Assembly (NCBI GenBank): GCA_015494505.1
Contig: WGBB01000133.1
Location: 1-7,328, forward strand
DNA from: Nitratiruptor sp.
GTDB lineage: Bacteria > Campylobacterota > Campylobacteria > Campylobacterales > Nitratiruptoraceae
Length of the DNA stretch: 7,328 nucleotides
Direction of reading: 5' to 3'
Positions 1 to 6,827 of the stretch are shown in pieces. The number at the start of each line of letters is the position of its first letter. Position 1 is the first letter of the stretch. The notes below the pieces were generated by a model. It searched no databases. It was not told the origin of the DNA and was given only the letters and a program-made list of their open reading frames with translations. The position numbers were made by a program, and so were the translations under genes.

Positions 1-620
1 ATATCGCGCCTTGTATCAATCTCCACGCTTCGCTCTTGCCTGCCTATAGAGGAGCGAGTCCCATCCAGCAAGCGCTGCTCAACGGTGATACCATCACGGG
101 TGTCACGGCGATGCTGATGGACGAGGGGCTGGATACGGGCGATATTTTAGGGGTGCGCGTGTGTGCCATTGAGCCCGAAGATACGGCCATCACGCTTTTT
201 GCTAAGCTCGCAGATGTCGCGGCAGATTTGACGCCTGCAATTGTACGCGACTTTTCTCGTATCTCCCCCGTTCCCCAGGCCGACGTGGATGCGAGCTACT
301 GTGCAAAAATTAAAAAGAGCGACGGAGAGATTCATTTTGATGATGCGAGGAAGATCTATAATAAGTATAGGGCATTTATATTTTGGCCCGGCATCTTCAC
401 TCCAAGCGGGCTCAAGCTCAAAAAAATCGCCCTCGAGAGCACGGAGGAGGCGTATGAGCCGGGAGTCATCATCGAAATAGCCGCTGATAGCATCGTGGTA
501 GGGTGCAAAAGAGGGGCTCTGCGTATTTTCAAAGTCCAGCCCCCATCAAAAAAAGAGATGGACGCCATAAGCTACATAAACGGACAAAGGCTAAAATGTG
601 GAGATAGTCTGCTTCGATAG
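1..620 (+). CDS. fmt: Methionyl-tRNA formyltransferase, 5'-truncated by window edge
   Basis: Fmt transfers a formyl group from 10-formyl-tetrahydrofolate to Met-tRNA(fMet) in the cytoplasm, making the bacterial initiator tRNA. The frame is open from base 3 and gives 205 residues. About 100 N-terminal residues of the usual ~300-315 lie outside the window. The visible protein opens with the catalytic-site segment INLHASLLPAYRGASPIQ, then MDEGLDTGDIL. The expected Asn, His and Asp (N108, H110, D146 in E. coli) fall at residues 6, 8 and 44 of the visible part, with the same spacing as in E. coli. The C-terminal OB-like tRNA-binding domain follows, with a WPG motif and a closing YINGQRLKCGD segment. 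The TTG at 36-38 is an internal leucine codon and not the start, because homology continues upstream of it. The last 23 nt overlap birA. The identification is secure and no defect is visible. Confidence 0.95.
   Translation, partial: IAPCINLHASLLPAYRGASPIQQALLNGDTITGVTAMLMDEGLDTGDILGVRVCAIEPEDTAITLFAKLADVAADLTPAIVRDFSRISPVPQADVDASYCAKIKKSDGEIHFDDARKIYNKYRAFIFWPGIFTPSGLKLKKIALESTEEAYEPGVIIEIAADSIVVGCKRGALRIFKVQPPSKKEMDAISYINGQRLKCGDSLLR
586..590 (+). promoter_or_regulatory. Ribosome binding site supporting the birA GTG start
   Basis: AAAGG lies 7 nt before GTG 598-600, inside the end of fmt. A stop codon (TAA, 592-594) is in frame just upstream of that GTG, and the ATG at 596 is in a frame that stops within four codons. 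The GTG is therefore the only start that keeps the conserved N terminus (VEIVCFDSIDSTQ). Confidence 0.6.
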
Positions 621-1227
621 CATCGACTCGACGCAAAAACGCCTCATCGCCGATATCAAAGAAGGCCGCGTCCAAGCTCCCATCGCCTATTTTACCAACC
701 ACCAAACAGCCGGTGTAGGGAGCCGAGAAAACCGCTGGATAGGCAAGAGAGGCAACTTCTTTCTCTCCTTTGCCTATAAAGATTTCCCACACGATTTGCC
801 GCAGGCTTCCGTGGCGATTTATGTTTCGTTTCTACTCAAAGAGGTGCTGGCTCATCACGGTTCGCGCGTCTGGATCAAATGGCCCAACGATTTTTATTTG
901 GGGGAGCGAAAAATCGGTGGATGCGTTACGAATAAGATAAATGAAACTTATATCTGCGGCATAGGGCTCAATACAACGTTTTCGCCACACGGTTTTGGTA
1001 AACTCGACATTTCCATCGAGGATGCGACTCTTTTAGAGGAGTACTTCGCTTCTTTGGAATCAAGACCTTCATGGAAGGAAATTTTTAGCAAATATGCAAT
1101 AGAATTTCATAAGAACAAAAACTTCACTGCTCATGTCGGACAAAAGGTGGTCTCTTTAAAAGATGCGACTCTAGCCGAAGATGGCGCACTGATACTTGAC
1201 GGCGAAAGGATCTACTCATTGCGATGA
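598..1227 (+). CDS. birA: Biotin-[acetyl-CoA-carboxylase] ligase, short monofunctional form
   Basis: BirA makes biotinyl-5'-AMP from biotin and ATP and attaches biotin to a lysine of the biotin carrier protein of acyl-CoA carboxylases. The 209-residue product begins directly with the catalytic domain: DST at about 10-12, the biotinyl-AMP loop region GVGSRENRW at 39-47, KWPND with the catalytic lysine at 94-98, and GIGLN at 121-125. The C-terminal SH3-like part is short, with VGQKVVSL and DGALILDGE as its remnants. E. coli BirA has ~320 residues and an N-terminal helix-turn-helix that represses the bio operon. That domain is absent here, so this should be an enzyme only, as is usual in Campylobacterota. 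The start is GTG. The gene overlaps fmt by 23 nt and shares an ATGA stop/start with parA, so translation is probably coupled. Confidence 0.93.
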   Translation: MEIVCFDSIDSTQKRLIADIKEGRVQAPIAYFTNHQTAGVGSRENRWIGKRGNFFLSFAYKDFPHDLPQASVAIYVSFLLKEVLAHHGSRVWIKWPNDFYLGERKIGGCVTNKINETYICGIGLNTTFSPHGFGKLDISIEDATLLEEYFASLESRPSWKEIFSKYAIEFHKNKNFTAHVGQKVVSLKDATLAEDGALILDGERIYSLR

Positions 1228-2015
1228 CTGAAATAATAGCGATAGCAAACCAAAAGGGAGGGGTGGGTAAGACCACCACGGCAGTCAATCTCGCTGCATC
1301 ACTTGCAAAAGAGGGCAAAAATGTCCTACTGATCGATGCCGATCCACAGGCCAATGCTACGACGAGCCTAGGATACAGCCGCAACGACTATGAGTTCAAT
1401 ATCTACCATGTAATGATCGGCTCGAAGAAGCTCTCGCAAATCATCCTTAAAACAGAGGTGGAAAATCTCTATCTCGCTCCATCCAATATCGGCCTGGTGG
1501 GTATAGAAAAGGAGTACTACGTCAACGACAAAAAACGCGAACTCATGCTCAAAGAAGCTATCGCCGAGGTAGAGAAAGAGTTTGACTTCGTCATTATAGA
1601 TTCTCCTCCCGCTTTAGGACCTATGACCATAAATGCCCTCAGTGCCGCACATTCGGTGATTATTCCTATACAGTGCGAATTTTTCGCTCTCGAAGGACTC
1701 GCACAGCTGCTCAATACCATCAAACTGATCCGCAAAACCATCAACCCGGCTCTCAAGATAAAAGGCTTTCTGCCTACGATGTTTAGCAAGCAAAACAATC
1801 TATCCAAGCAAGTATTGGCAGATTTGACGCGCCATTTTGATGAAAAGCTCTTTCGTGATAAGGAAAAATCCGCTTTTATCGTGATCCCGCGTAATGTAAA
1901 ACTGGCTGAGAGCCCAAGTTTCGGTAAGCCGGTTATAGAGTACGACAAAAAATCGACGGGTGCTTTGGCATATCGTTCTTTAGCAAGATCGATCCTGGAA
2001 GGTTCACATGGCTAA
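1224..2015 (+). CDS. parA: Chromosome partitioning ATPase ParA (Soj)
   Basis: ParA is a deviant Walker-type ATPase. Its ATP-bound dimer coats the nucleoid and moves ParB-parS complexes during chromosome segregation. The 263-residue product has all the hallmarks: deviant Walker A KGGVGKTT at 11-18 with signature lysine K11 and P-loop K16, the A' motif LLIDADPQ at 35-42, Walker B FVIIDSPP at 122-129, and the Soj-type C-terminal stretch IPRNVKLAESPSFGKP. There is no N-terminal helix-turn-helix, so it is the short Soj class rather than the plasmid P1/F type that autoregulates. ATG 1224 overlaps the birA stop. No strong Shine-Dalgarno lies at the best distance (AAAGGA at 1205-1210 is 13 nt away), which favours coupling to birA translation. 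parB follows with an 8-nt overlap. Confidence 0.96.
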   Translation: MTEIIAIANQKGGVGKTTTAVNLAASLAKEGKNVLLIDADPQANATTSLGYSRNDYEFNIYHVMIGSKKLSQIILKTEVENLYLAPSNIGLVGIEKEYYVNDKKRELMLKEAIAEVEKEFDFVIIDSPPALGPMTINALSAAHSVIIPIQCEFFALEGLAQLLNTIKLIRKTINPALKIKGFLPTMFSKQNNLSKQVLADLTRHFDEKLFRDKEKSAFIVIPRNVKLAESPSFGKPVIEYDKKSTGALAYRSLARSILEGSHG

Positions 2016-2841
2016 GAAGAGTCTCGGACGCGGGCTCGGCGCTATTTTGGGAGAAGTGGCCGAGGCATACGAAAAGGAAGTGCCCCAAAACGAAATCGTA
2101 GAGATATCTATCGAAGCGATACGCAAAAACCCCTACCAGCCACGCCGCAATTTCAACGAAGAGTCTTTGCGCGAACTTGCCGAATCGATCAAAGAACACG
2201 GGCTTTTGCAGCCTATCATAGTCATCGAGGATATAGACGGGTACATGCTTATTGCCGGTGAGCGGCGTCTGCGTGCCAGCCAGATGGCAGGGCTGGAAAA
2301 GATCAAAGCGATCGTGGCCAAGATCGACAAAAGTCGCTACCGAGAATTCGCCCTTATCGAAAACATCCAGCGTGAAAACCTCAAACCCCTCGATCTTGCC
2401 TACAGCTACAAAGAGCTGATCGACGAATACGGCATTACCCATGAGGAGCTCTCCAATATCGTAAAAAAATCGCGTGCGCATATCACCAATACCTTACGGC
2501 TTTTGCAACTGAGCGACTATGCCAAGCAAGCTCTCAATGACGAGAAGATTACGGCTGGGCATGCAAAAGTGCTGGTGGGACTGGATGAAAAAGAGCAGCG
2601 ACTTGTAGTTGATTCCATTATCGGTCAGAAATTGAGTGTGCGCGAAGCGGAGAAACTGGTAGGGCAGCAGAAAAAAAGTGTTACAAAAAGTGATAAAGCG
2701 AAAAAAATTCCTCTCGATACAAAAGCGCTCAAAGAGCATCTCGCACGTCGCAATATACCCCATAAGCTATCGAAAAACAAGCTTGTTATCGAACTTAACT
2801 CACAAGAACTCATCGATAAGCTTGCAGAAATTTTTTCATAA
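2008..2841 (+). CDS. parB: Chromosome partitioning protein ParB (Spo0J), parS-binding CTPase
   Basis: ParB loads at parS sites, slides along DNA as a CTP-gated clamp and stimulates ParA ATPase. The 277-residue product shows the family order. A basic N-terminal tail (KKSLGRGLGAILG, residues 3-15) corresponds to the ParA-stimulating segment. The ParB/sulfiredoxin-like CTP-binding domain has NPYQPRR at 41-47, GERRLRAS at 84-91 and ENIQRENL at 118-125. A helix-turn-helix lies at about 142-170 (ITHEELSNIVKKSRAHITN), followed by ITAGHAKVL. A lysine-rich linker at about 221-235 leads to the C-terminal dimerisation domain. Shine-Dalgarno GGAAGG at 1997-2002 is 5 nt from ATG 2008. The 8-nt overlap with parA implies co-translation and matched amounts. 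I found no canonical parS in the window. Length and motifs are normal. Confidence 0.96.
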   Translation: MAKKSLGRGLGAILGEVAEAYEKEVPQNEIVEISIEAIRKNPYQPRRNFNEESLRELAESIKEHGLLQPIIVIEDIDGYMLIAGERRLRASQMAGLEKIKAIVAKIDKSRYREFALIENIQRENLKPLDLAYSYKELIDEYGITHEELSNIVKKSRAHITNTLRLLQLSDYAKQALNDEKITAGHAKVLVGLDEKEQRLVVDSIIGQKLSVREAEKLVGQQKKSVTKSDKAKKIPLDTKALKEHLARRNIPHKLSKNKLVIELNSQELIDKLAEIFS

Positions 2842-2845
2842 GAAT

Positions 2846-2886
2846 CGTTTCGTTTAATCTTTTTATATAGTTTGCTATGCTAAAAT
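2846..2886 (+). promoter_or_regulatory. Putative sigma-70 promoter of the atp operon
   Basis: The 71-bp gap between parB and atpF' is the only sizeable intergenic space. It holds an extended -10, TGCTAAAAT at 2878-2886, preceded by spaced T-runs at 2848-2850, 2853-2855, 2860-2864 and 2871-2873. Campylobacterota vegetative promoters are known to use an (extended) -10 with periodic T-rich upstream DNA instead of a clear -35 box, and this fits. Transcription would start near 2893, leaving a leader of about 20 nt. An overlapping alternative -10 is TATATA at 2864-2869. No rho-independent terminator separates parB from it, so read-through from parAB is also possible. The call rests on sequence pattern alone. 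Confidence 0.5.
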
Positions 2887-2912
2887 CACGCAAAATTTAG
2901 AAAGGGAGTGGT

Positions 2913-3335
2913 ATGCTAGATATCGATCTGGGACTGCTTGGGCTCACGGCCGCGGTCTTCTTGGTCCTCATCGTGCTGCTCAATAACATGCTCTACAAAC
3001 CTCTCGTGCAGTTTATGGACGAGCGTGAGGCGAGCATCAAGCGCGATCTGGAGAATGCCGTAAGCAACGAAGACGAGTCGCAAAAGATGCTGGATGAAGC
3101 CAAAACGATCCTTGCGAACGCAAAGGCGGAAGCTGCAAAGATGAAGCAAGAGGCTCTCGAAGCTATCAAAGCCGAATCTGCGCAAAAAATCGAAGCCAAA
3201 AAGAGTGAGCTTGAGAGCAAGCAGGAAGCTTTTATGGCAGATCTTGCCAAAGAGGAAGAGCAGGTAAAAGCTGCGCTCATTTCACAACTGCCGCTTTTCA
3301 AAGAAGCTCTCAAAGCCAAATTTAACCAACTGTAA
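2913..3335 (+). CDS. atpF': F1Fo ATP synthase subunit b' (peripheral stalk)
   Basis: Subunit b' pairs with b to form the peripheral stalk that holds the alpha3beta3 head against rotation. The 140-residue product has one N-terminal membrane helix (about residues 5-28, with the run LTAAVFLVLIVLLNN) and then the conserved turn YKPLVQFMDERE. The rest is a long charged, alanine-rich helix (about 40-125) typical of the b-type right-handed coiled coil. It has no signal peptide. Shine-Dalgarno AAAGGGAG at 2901-2908 sits 4 nt before ATG 2913. It is the first gene after the putative promoter. Two adjacent b-type genes (b' then b) are characteristic of Campylobacterota, cyanobacteria and some alphaproteobacteria. 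Assignment as b' rather than b rests on gene order and the shorter length. Confidence 0.9.
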   Translation: MLDIDLGLLGLTAAVFLVLIVLLNNMLYKPLVQFMDEREASIKRDLENAVSNEDESQKMLDEAKTILANAKAEAAKMKQEALEAIKAESAQKIEAKKSELESKQEAFMADLAKEEEQVKAALISQLPLFKEALKAKFNQL

Positions 3336-3340
3336 AGGAG
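3334..3340 (+). promoter_or_regulatory. Shine-Dalgarno deciding the atpF GTG start
   Basis: AAAGGAG overlaps the atpF' stop codon and lies 5 nt before GTG 3346-3348. It supports the GTG start over the next in-frame ATG, 15 codons further on, which would remove most of the hydrophobic N-terminal stretch. Confidence 0.7.
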
Positions 3341-3345
3341 ACGGA

Positions 3346-3861
3346 GTGAGTGCACGTGTTTTGACGCTTCTGGCTCTGTCTGCTAGCGCGATGTTTGCAA
3401 GCGGCGGTGCCGAGCATGGAACGGATATCATCCCCCGAACCGTAAACTTCTTGATTTTTGCCGCTATTTTGTACTACTTGGTGGCAGAACCCGTCAAAAA
3501 CTTCTTCAAAAATAGATCCGCGACGATCGCGGCGAGTCTCGAAGAGGTACAGCAAAAGCTCAAACTCGCAAAAGAGGAGAGACAAAAAGCACAAAATGAG
3601 CTAGAAAAAGCGAAACAGCTAGCCTCTGAAATCGGCGAGACGACAAAAAAAGAGATCGAGCTTCTCAAAGAGCAGATCATCAAGCAAACGGAGCAAGAAC
3701 TGGCCGCACTTGAAAAGAGCTTTGTTGAAAACATGGAACTAGAGCGTCGCAAACGTATCCGCCAAATCACCAAAGAGGTGCTCGAAGAGCTCTTTGAAGA
3801 CAAGAGCATCGATCTTGACAAAGAGCACTTTGTGAACCTTATCGTCAAAAAGGTTGCATAA
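3346..3861 (+). CDS. atpF: F1Fo ATP synthase subunit b (peripheral stalk), signal-peptide-like N terminus
   Basis: This is the second b-type stalk subunit, the partner of b'. The 171-residue product starts at GTG. Residues 1-19 (VSARVLTLLALSASAMFAS) form a short hydrophobic stretch followed by a small polar segment (GGAEHGTDIIP), and only then comes the membrane helix at about 32-49 (VNFLIFAAILYYLVAEPV). A strongly charged coiled-coil helix runs from about 55 to 150. The extra N-terminal hydrophobic segment resembles a cleavable signal peptide, as seen in b subunits of Campylobacter relatives, although its basic n-region (one Arg) and its cleavage site are weak. Cleavage is inferred, not shown. 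The stop codon overlaps the atpH start by one base (TAATG), implying translational coupling. Confidence 0.92.
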   Translation: MSARVLTLLALSASAMFASGGAEHGTDIIPRTVNFLIFAAILYYLVAEPVKNFFKNRSATIAASLEEVQQKLKLAKEERQKAQNELEKAKQLASEIGETTKKEIELLKEQIIKQTEQELAALEKSFVENMELERRKRIRQITKEVLEELFEDKSIDLDKEHFVNLIVKKVA

Positions 3862-4388
3862 TGGAAGAGTTGATAGCAAAACGCTACGTCAAGGCGCTCC
3901 AAGAGGTGCTCAGCCTCGAAGAACTCGAAAGCGCCCAGGAGTATTTCAATGCGGTGGCTTCGCTTTTTAAAGAGTGGAAAGTGCGGGAGTTTTTCGCATC
4001 TCCCGAAGTAGACAAAGATGCGAAGGTCTCTTTGCTTTTAGCACCTATTGAAGGCAACGAAAAGATAGCCAACTTCATCAAAGTGCTGGCCCAAAAGAAT
4101 AGGCTCGATATCATTCCCGCTATCGCTAGCGAACTGGCTACGAATATCGCACTAGCGAAAAAAGAGTTCACAGGGCATGTCTATAGTGAGTATGAGCTCT
4201 CCGTAGATGAGCTTGCGCGCATCGCCGATGCGCTCCAAAAGCGCGTAGGCGGCTCGGTGCAACTCGTCCAAGAATCCGAAAAGTATGACGGTATCAAGGT
4301 AGAAGTGGATACCGTGGGTCTCGAGGTGGATTTTTCCAAAAGCAAAATCAAAAAACAGCTCATCGAAAACATTCTTAAAGCAATCTAG
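3861..4388 (+). CDS. atpH: F1Fo ATP synthase subunit delta
   Basis: Delta (the equivalent of mitochondrial OSCP) caps the F1 head and ties the N termini of alpha to the b/b' stalk. The 175-residue soluble product begins with the family motif IAKRYVKALQEV (about 5-16). An N-terminal helical bundle follows, containing FFASPEVDKDAK, then FIKVLAQKNRLDIIPAI, and the C-terminal segment YDGIKVEVDTVGLEVDFSKS corresponds to the conserved GGI...D end of the family. Length is normal (about 175-180). ATG 3861 overlaps the atpF stop by one base. AAAAAGG at 3847-3853 is a reasonable Shine-Dalgarno 7 nt upstream. Delta sequences diverge quickly, so part of the assignment rests on the position between atpF and atpA. 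Confidence 0.93.
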   Translation: MEELIAKRYVKALQEVLSLEELESAQEYFNAVASLFKEWKVREFFASPEVDKDAKVSLLLAPIEGNEKIANFIKVLAQKNRLDIIPAIASELATNIALAKKEFTGHVYSEYELSVDELARIADALQKRVGGSVQLVQESEKYDGIKVEVDTVGLEVDFSKSKIKKQLIENILKAI

Positions 4389-4395
4389 AAAGGAG
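4389..4395 (+). promoter_or_regulatory. Shine-Dalgarno deciding the atpA GTG start
   Basis: AAAGGAG begins directly after the atpH stop codon and is 5 nt from GTG 4401-4403. It is the same seven bases as before atpF and atpD, and it fixes the start at the conserved N terminus (translated MAQKLQADEIS). Confidence 0.75.
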
Positions 4396-4400
4396 TTAGT

Positions 4401-5918
4401 GTGGCACAAAAACTGCAAGCTGACGAAATTAGCTCAATCATTAAAGAGCGCATCGAGGATTTCGAACTCAAAATCGATGTAGATGAAACCGGGAAAGTCA
4501 TCTCTTTCGCAGACGGTGTTGCGAAAGTATATGGTCTTAATAACGTAATGGCCGGCGAGATGCTGGAGTTTGAAAACGGTGATAAAGGTATGGCCCTCAA
4601 CCTCGAAGAGACCAACGTGGGTGTGGTGGTACTCGGTAAAGGTGAGGGCATCAGAGAAGGAAGCAGCGTCAAGAGACTCGGCAAACTCCTCAAAGTCCCC
4701 GTAGGCGAAGCTCTCGTAGGTCGTGTGGTCAACGCTATCGGTGAGCCTATCGACGGTAAAGGGCCTATCGAAGCTACGGAGTATCGCTATGTAGAGGAGA
4801 AGGCTCCCGGCATTATGCCTCGTAAATCGGTGCATGAGCCGCTCCAAACAGGTATCAAAGCGATTGACGCGCTCGTGCCCATCGGTCGCGGTCAGCGTGA
4901 GCTCATCATCGGTGACCGCCAAACAGGTAAAACCACTGTCGCGATCGATACCATCATCAACCAAAAAGGCCAAGATGTTATCTGTATCTATGTAGCTATC
5001 GGCCAAAAGCAATCTACCGTGGCACAAGTGGTACGCAAGCTTGAAGAGACCGGTGCTATGGAGTACTCCATCGTAGTCAATGCAGGTGCCAGTGAACCTG
5101 CGGCGCTTCAGTTCCTAGCAGCCTACACCGGATGTACGATGGGTGAATACTTCCGTGACAACGGAAAACATGCTCTCATCGTCTACGATGATTTGAGCAA
5201 GCACGCTGTTGCATACCGTGAAATGTCTCTGATTCTTCGCAGACCTCCAGGTCGTGAGGCGTATCCCGGTGACGTTTTCTATATCCACTCTCGCTTGCTC
5301 GAGCGTGCGGCGAAGCTCAATGACGAGCATGGAGCGGGAAGTCTTACGGCACTTCCTATCATCGAGACGCAAGCAGGCGACGTCTCTGCATACATTCCGA
5401 CAAACGTCATCTCCATTACTGACGGTCAGATATTCCTCGAAACAGACCTTTTCAACGCAGGTATCCGTCCGGCTATCAACGTAGGTATCTCCGTTTCTCG
5501 CGTCGGTGGTGCTGCGCAAATCAAAGCTATGAAGCAAGTAGCCGGTACGCTTCGCCTCGACCTTGCGCAATATCGTGAGCTCGAAGCTTTCGCACAGTTT
5601 GCGAGCGACCTGGATGAAGCGAGCCGCAAGCAGCTCGAGCGTGGACAAAGAATGGTGGAAATCCTCAAGCAGCCGCCATATTCACCGCTTCCGGTAGAAA
5701 AACAGATTACTATCATCTATGCAGGTGCGAATGGTTTCTTAGACGACATCCCCGTCAAAGCGATAAACAAATTCGAATATGAGCTCTATAGCTTTATCGA
5801 AGCGAAGTATCCGCAGATTTTCGAGATGATTCGCGAAAGAAAAGCTCTCGACGACGAAATCAAAGAACTTCTCAACAAGGCGATCGAAGAGTTCAAGGCT
5901 ACTTTTAGTGCCGAGTAA
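4401..5918 (+). CDS. atpA: F1Fo ATP synthase subunit alpha
   Basis: Alpha is the regulatory, non-catalytic nucleotide-binding subunit of the alpha3beta3 head on the cytoplasmic side of the inner membrane. The 505-residue product has normal length. Domains in order are an N-terminal stalk-contacting helix (about 1-25), a beta-barrel (about 26-95), a nucleotide-binding domain with P-loop GDRQTGKT at 171-178 and Walker B HALIVYDD at 257-264, the alpha/beta signature PAINVGISVS at 357-366 with the arginine finger R367 just after it, and a C-terminal helical domain. The Gln in GDRQTGKT is typical of alpha, while beta has GGAGVGKT. The start is GTG with a strong Shine-Dalgarno. The stop is 9 nt before atpG. 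No key residue is missing. Confidence 0.98.
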   Translation: MAQKLQADEISSIIKERIEDFELKIDVDETGKVISFADGVAKVYGLNNVMAGEMLEFENGDKGMALNLEETNVGVVVLGKGEGIREGSSVKRLGKLLKVPVGEALVGRVVNAIGEPIDGKGPIEATEYRYVEEKAPGIMPRKSVHEPLQTGIKAIDALVPIGRGQRELIIGDRQTGKTTVAIDTIINQKGQDVICIYVAIGQKQSTVAQVVRKLEETGAMEYSIVVNAGASEPAALQFLAAYTGCTMGEYFRDNGKHALIVYDDLSKHAVAYREMSLILRRPPGREAYPGDVFYIHSRLLERAAKLNDEHGAGSLTALPIIETQAGDVSAYIPTNVISITDGQIFLETDLFNAGIRPAINVGISVSRVGGAAQIKAMKQVAGTLRLDLAQYRELEAFAQFASDLDEASRKQLERGQRMVEILKQPPYSPLPVEKQITIIYAGANGFLDDIPVKAINKFEYELYSFIEAKYPQIFEMIRERKALDDEIKELLNKAIEEFKATFSAE

Positions 5919-5927
5919 GGATAAGCA

Positions 5928-6812
5928 ATGGCGAATCTCAAAGATATAAAAAGAAAAATCGGCAGCGTCAAAAACACGCAGAAGACCACACGTGCTATGA
6001 AGCTGGTCTCCACTGCGAAACTGCGACGCGCCGAACAGGTGGCGAAACGGACGAAATATTTCGAAAACGCCATCAACGATACGCTCAGTGAAATAGCAAG
6101 CATAATCAAAAAATACAAAGTAGGCGGCATCAAAGGGCGCTATTTCGAAGAGCCTGAGACTCTCGGTCTTGTGGATATCATCTTCATCACAGCCGACAAG
6201 GGTCTGTGCGGCGGGTTCAACTACCAAACCATCAAGACCGTCAAAGCTCTCATCGAGGAATACGAAGCCAAAGGCGCAAAGGTACGTCTGCGCGCAGTTG
6301 GAAAAAAAGGTATCGAATACTTCAATTTCCAAGGCAGAGAGCTCGAAGATGAAGTGGTGGGTCTTAGCTCATCTCCTTCATATCAGAAGGCTGCCGAATT
6401 TATAAAAAAGAGCGTCGAAGACTATCTCGACGGCAAAGTGGATAAAGTAATTCTCATTCACAACGGATATAAAAATATGATTACCCAAGAGATGAAGAGC
6501 ATCGACCTGCTGCCGATAGATACGAGCAAGTTCGAAGAAAAAGAGGTCTCTTCCATGATGGAGCTCGAGCCCGATGAAGGTGAAAAGGTGCTCGAGTCTC
6601 TCATCAACAAATATATCGAATTCAACATCTATTATGCGTTGATCGACTCTCTCGCCGCAGAGCACAGTGCCCGTATGCAGGCTATGGATGCGGCGACCAA
6701 CAACGCAAAAGAGATGGTGCGAACACTGACGATTTCGTACAACAAAGCACGTCAAGAATCTATTACCACTGAGCTCACCGAAATTATCAGTGGTATGGAA
6801 GCAATGAAATAA
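5928..6812 (+). CDS. atpG: F1Fo ATP synthase subunit gamma
   Basis: Gamma is the central rotor shaft that passes through alpha3beta3 and couples c-ring rotation to the catalytic sites. The 294-residue product has both conserved coiled-coil ends: N-terminal IKRKIGSVKNTQKTTRAMKL (about 8-27) and C-terminal SLAAEHSARMQAMDAATNNA (about 242-261) with the ending TELTEIISGMEAMK. The middle carries the Rossmann-like domain, with ITADKGLCGGFN as its landmark. E. coli gamma has 287 residues, so the length is normal. ATG 5928 follows AAGG at 5917-5920, which overlaps the atpA stop codon, a weaker Shine-Dalgarno than those of atpA and atpD. This fits the one gamma per three alpha and beta in the complex, although that link is only inference. 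An inverted repeat lies in its last codons. Confidence 0.97.
   Translation: MANLKDIKRKIGSVKNTQKTTRAMKLVSTAKLRRAEQVAKRTKYFENAINDTLSEIASIIKKYKVGGIKGRYFEEPETLGLVDIIFITADKGLCGGFNYQTIKTVKALIEEYEAKGAKVRLRAVGKKGIEYFNFQGRELEDEVVGLSSSPSYQKAAEFIKKSVEDYLDGKVDKVILIHNGYKNMITQEMKSIDLLPIDTSKFEEKEVSSMMELEPDEGEKVLESLINKYIEFNIYYALIDSLAAEHSARMQAMDAATNNAKEMVRTLTISYNKARQESITTELTEIISGMEAMK
6764..6795 (+). repeat. Inverted repeat / possible stem-loop at the 3' end of atpG
   Basis: TACCACTGA at 6764-6772 is perfectly complementary to TCAGTGGTA at 6787-6795, giving a 9-bp stem with four G-C pairs and a 14-nt loop. It is inside the atpG coding sequence, ending 17 nt before the last base of its stop codon and 18 nt before the atpD Shine-Dalgarno (AAAGGAG, 6814-6820). 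It is followed by A-rich DNA and not a T-run, so it is not a rho-independent terminator on this strand. It could affect mRNA stability or processing between gamma and beta, or it could be chance. The pairing is seen directly and any function is inference. Confidence 0.4.
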
Positions 6813-6827
6813 AAAAGGAGCAAAAAG

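Noticed and set aside
36..38. TTG as the start of fmt
   Set aside because: The frame is open to base 3 and encodes the conserved catalytic segment INLHASLLP upstream of it, so the gene simply begins outside the window.
614..626. 5-bp palindrome TCGAT-AGC-ATCGA at the fmt/birA overlap
   Set aside because: It is too short to be meaningful and is explained by the coding sequence of birA (FDSID).
1224..2841. parAB as a sign of a plasmid or integrated element
   Set aside because: ParA is the short chromosomal Soj class, ParB carries the standard chromosomal domains, the neighbours are core genes, and the order is the one known in Campylobacterota chromosomes. No integrase, transposase or direct repeats were seen.
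3353..3358. CACGTG core resembling the centre of a parS site (also at 5989-5994)
   Set aside because: The flanks do not match the canonical parS TGTTTCACGTGAAACA at either place. The near match at 2000-2015 (GTTCACATG) has only about 9 of 16 bases. No parS can be claimed in this window, and a lineage-specific variant cannot be excluded.
3518..3532. 6-bp GC-rich hairpin CCGCGA-CGA-TCGCGG inside atpF
   Set aside because: It is short, within a coding region far from any gene junction, and has no T-run. It is most likely chance from Arg/Ala/Ile codons.
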